Shown: positions 62,160-63,441 of the stretch, one piece after another
How positions within the stretch are numbered: position 1 is the first letter of the stretch
Layout of the letters: every line of letters begins with the position of its first letter
DNA from: Weeksella massiliensis
GTDB lineage: Bacteria > Bacteroidota > Bacteroidia > Flavobacteriales > Weeksellaceae
Direction of reading: 5' to 3'
Assembly (NCBI GenBank): GCA_000751595.1
Contig: CCMH01000052.1
Coordinates: 1 to 63,441, forward strand
DNA length: 63,441 nt
Position numbers and translations under genes: made by a program
The notes under the pieces: generated by a model
Databases searched by the model: none
Told to the model about the DNA's origin: nothing
What the model saw: the letters and a program-made list of their open reading frames with translations, nothing else

Positions 62160-62564
62160 TTATTTTGATATTTTTCGTTTAATATACTTCCAAGGAAGTA
62201 ATAGTAATATAAAAGCTATTCCTGATATTGTAACACGAGATATTTCAGCTTGATTTCTATTGAGTAGATGAAAATAATCGTATTTATAGTTATAATAAAT
62301 TTTAATTTTATCTCCAATAGAATAATTGATACACTCTTTTTCTGGCAAATTAACCGTATATGTTTTCCCTTTTTTTTCTACTTGTATAAAGGAGTTTATG
62401 CGAGGTGCTGCACTACAGCGCTTTTGTGTAATGACATGATGCTCAATTATAAAATTCTTTTCAGTGTTATTATTTTGGATGAAAAAAAATAAAGCATTTA
62501 TGAAAAAGCCCATTGCTACAATTAAATAAAACCATTGGTTTTTATAATAATAATAATCACGCAT
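62160..62564 (-). CDS. Two-span membrane protein, candidate immunity protein
   Basis: A 134-residue protein with membrane segments near residues 11-30 and 108-125 and a 75-residue beta-rich region between them (IEVEK-like strands, two cysteines in KRCSAAPR and KECINYS). The layout resembles DUF3592-type proteins. It begins 11 bases after the RHS gene at the right edge and has its own terminator, so it is the likely immunity gene of that toxin. Function inferred from position. Confidence 0.6.
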   Translation of the reverse strand: MRDYYYYKNQWFYLIVAMGFFINALFFFIQNNNTEKNFIIEHHVITQKRCSAAPRINSFIQVEKKGKTYTVNLPEKECINYSIGDKIKIYYNYKYDYFHLLNRNQAEISRVTISGIAFILLLLPWKYIKRKISK

Positions 62565-62575
62565 ACCTTATAAAT

Positions 62576-63441
62576 TTACTCAATCCCAATTAATTCTAAT
62601 TCACCTGTAGTAATAGTTCCTTTTGGTTTGTTTTCAGCCGGTGCAGAGTCTTTTTTAAATAATGAATCTGTCAAAGCACTTGTTCCCCCAGCTTTAAAAG
62701 CATCGTTTACAGTTTTCACGCCTTGGTAAGCATTTTTATAACTATCATGTTCTTTCTTAGCTTCCTGATATTTGTTTTTATTTCTTTGCCTTGTCTTTTT
62801 ACTTCTGTTTTTATCCGCCACTCGTTTTTTGTACTTGTTCATTTTATTGTTACTGACATTCATCTTCCTCATTAATTTATTTTCCAATTTATCTACATAT
62901 TTCATTGGAATTATTTTCCCAATTCCAGCCTCTATCAACCCTCCTGTCAAAGACTTCCAAAAATCATAATCGCCTTCTTTAAGCTGGTCTGTCATTGCAT
63001 TCTCAACAGTATTTACAAGTACATCAACTCCGTAATCTATCATTTCGACAAATATTTTTTTGCCAACTCCACTACTTACCACATTCTTTATAGAGCTTAT
63101 TCCTCCGGTTGCAGCACCCGAAAGACCTGATATGCCCAATGACCAATAATTAATATCTGTAGTCATTGATGTTGTCAAATCATAACCATTATAAAAATAA
63201 TTATAACCTACTTGACCTATATAATCAGATAATACACCCAAGACAAAACCTGTTGGCCCTGGCATTTCGCCATCTTCATCAACAAAGGCTACCGGGTCAT
63301 TATACGCATAGTTGTAAGGCGACCATTCATACATGTATTCACTAGCGGGATCATGAACTCCCCAGCGTCCAATAGCAGGGTCGTAGTTTCGTGCGCCGTA
63401 GTCGTATAAGTTGATGTTAAACTCCTCTTGTAGTTCTTTGC
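62576..63441 (-). CDS. RHS-repeat protein, C-terminal part (5' end beyond the window)
   Basis: The frame is open to the right edge and codes [20 protein letters not shown] at the window end, the RHS core, then SPYNYAYNDPVAFVDEDGEMPGP and a variable tail of about 220 residues. The tail has a Gly-rich hydrophobic part (VLGVLSDYIGQVGYNYF, SLGISGLSGAATGGISS) and a Lys/Arg-rich helical part (KKRVADKNRSKKTRQRNKNKY), with no catalytic motif I recognise. Of the four RHS tips this is the only one whose frame continues upstream, so it may be the active full-length gene. Confidence 0.8.
   Translation of the reverse strand, partial: KELQEEFNINLYDYGARNYDPAIGRWGVHDPASEYMYEWSPYNYAYNDPVAFVDEDGEMPGPTGFVLGVLSDYIGQVGYNYFYNGYDLTTSMTTDINYWSLGISGLSGAATGGISSIKNVVSSGVGKKIFVEMIDYGVDVLVNTVENAMTDQLKEGDYDFWKSLTGGLIEAGIGKIIPMKYVDKLENKLMRKMNVSNNKMNKYKKRVADKNRSKKTRQRNKNKYQEAKKEHDSYKNAYQGVKTVNDAFKAGGTSALTDSLFKKDSAPAENKPKGTITTGELELIGIE

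Overview
The window is chromosomal DNA of a low-GC bacterium of the Bacteroidota, class Flavobacteriia, possibly close to Weeksella/Empedobacter/Chryseobacterium, though the genus cannot be fixed from sequence alone. Evidence: flavobacterial gene orders (rimP-nusA-infB; pheA-aminotransferase-aroF/chorismate mutase-rsgA-dtd), a DnaE polymerase with a fused N-terminal proofreading exonuclease, a type IX secretion sorting domain, a CarboxypepD_reg-type outer-membrane barrel, and repeated Bacteroidota promoter boxes (TAnnTTTG, best as TTG-N19-TATATTTG before tRNA-Leu).

Positions 1-48500 are mostly core housekeeping: translation (rimP, nusA, infB, alaS, rsgA, dtd, ychF), one-carbon and wall metabolism (glyA, anmK, folC), proteostasis (clpB, thioredoxins, peroxiredoxin), cysteine synthesis (epsC-cysM), an aromatic amino acid operon (17189-25563, minus strand), topoisomerase IV (parE-orf-parC), DNA polymerase III alpha, recA and three tandem tRNA-Asp genes. 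The aromatic operon starts with an apparent transcription attenuator: a 26-codon leader peptide with eight Phe/Tyr/Trp codons, an antiterminator segment inside the leader, and an intrinsic terminator just before pheA. No tyrA is present in this cluster.

Positions 49420-52692 are a small integrative element in the 3' end of tRNA-Leu(CAA), bounded by a 14-bp direct repeat (CCACTCCGAGTACA). It holds a decayed tyrosine integrase and three minus-strand cargo genes: a STAS-like plus GHKL-ATPase protein, a DUF4325 STAS-like protein and a small unknown protein. A near-identical 34-bp hairpin follows each of the last two genes. The cargo resembles a signalling or anti-sigma-type module of unknown purpose.

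Positions 52899-55857 return to chromosomal genes (outer-membrane barrel protein, small Spy-like protein) and tRNA-Ala. From 56478 to the right edge is a polymorphic-toxin array read leftward: four RHS C-terminal tips, each followed by a candidate immunity gene (two lipoproteins, two membrane proteins). Two tips have recognisable toxin-like features (a JAB/JAMM-like HSHP motif and an HEISH zinc-protease motif). The first RHS gene runs off the right end; the others lack their N-termini and look like displaced orphan tips. Remnants of an XRE-family regulator tail with a matching terminator end two of the units, which suggests growth of the array by recombination.
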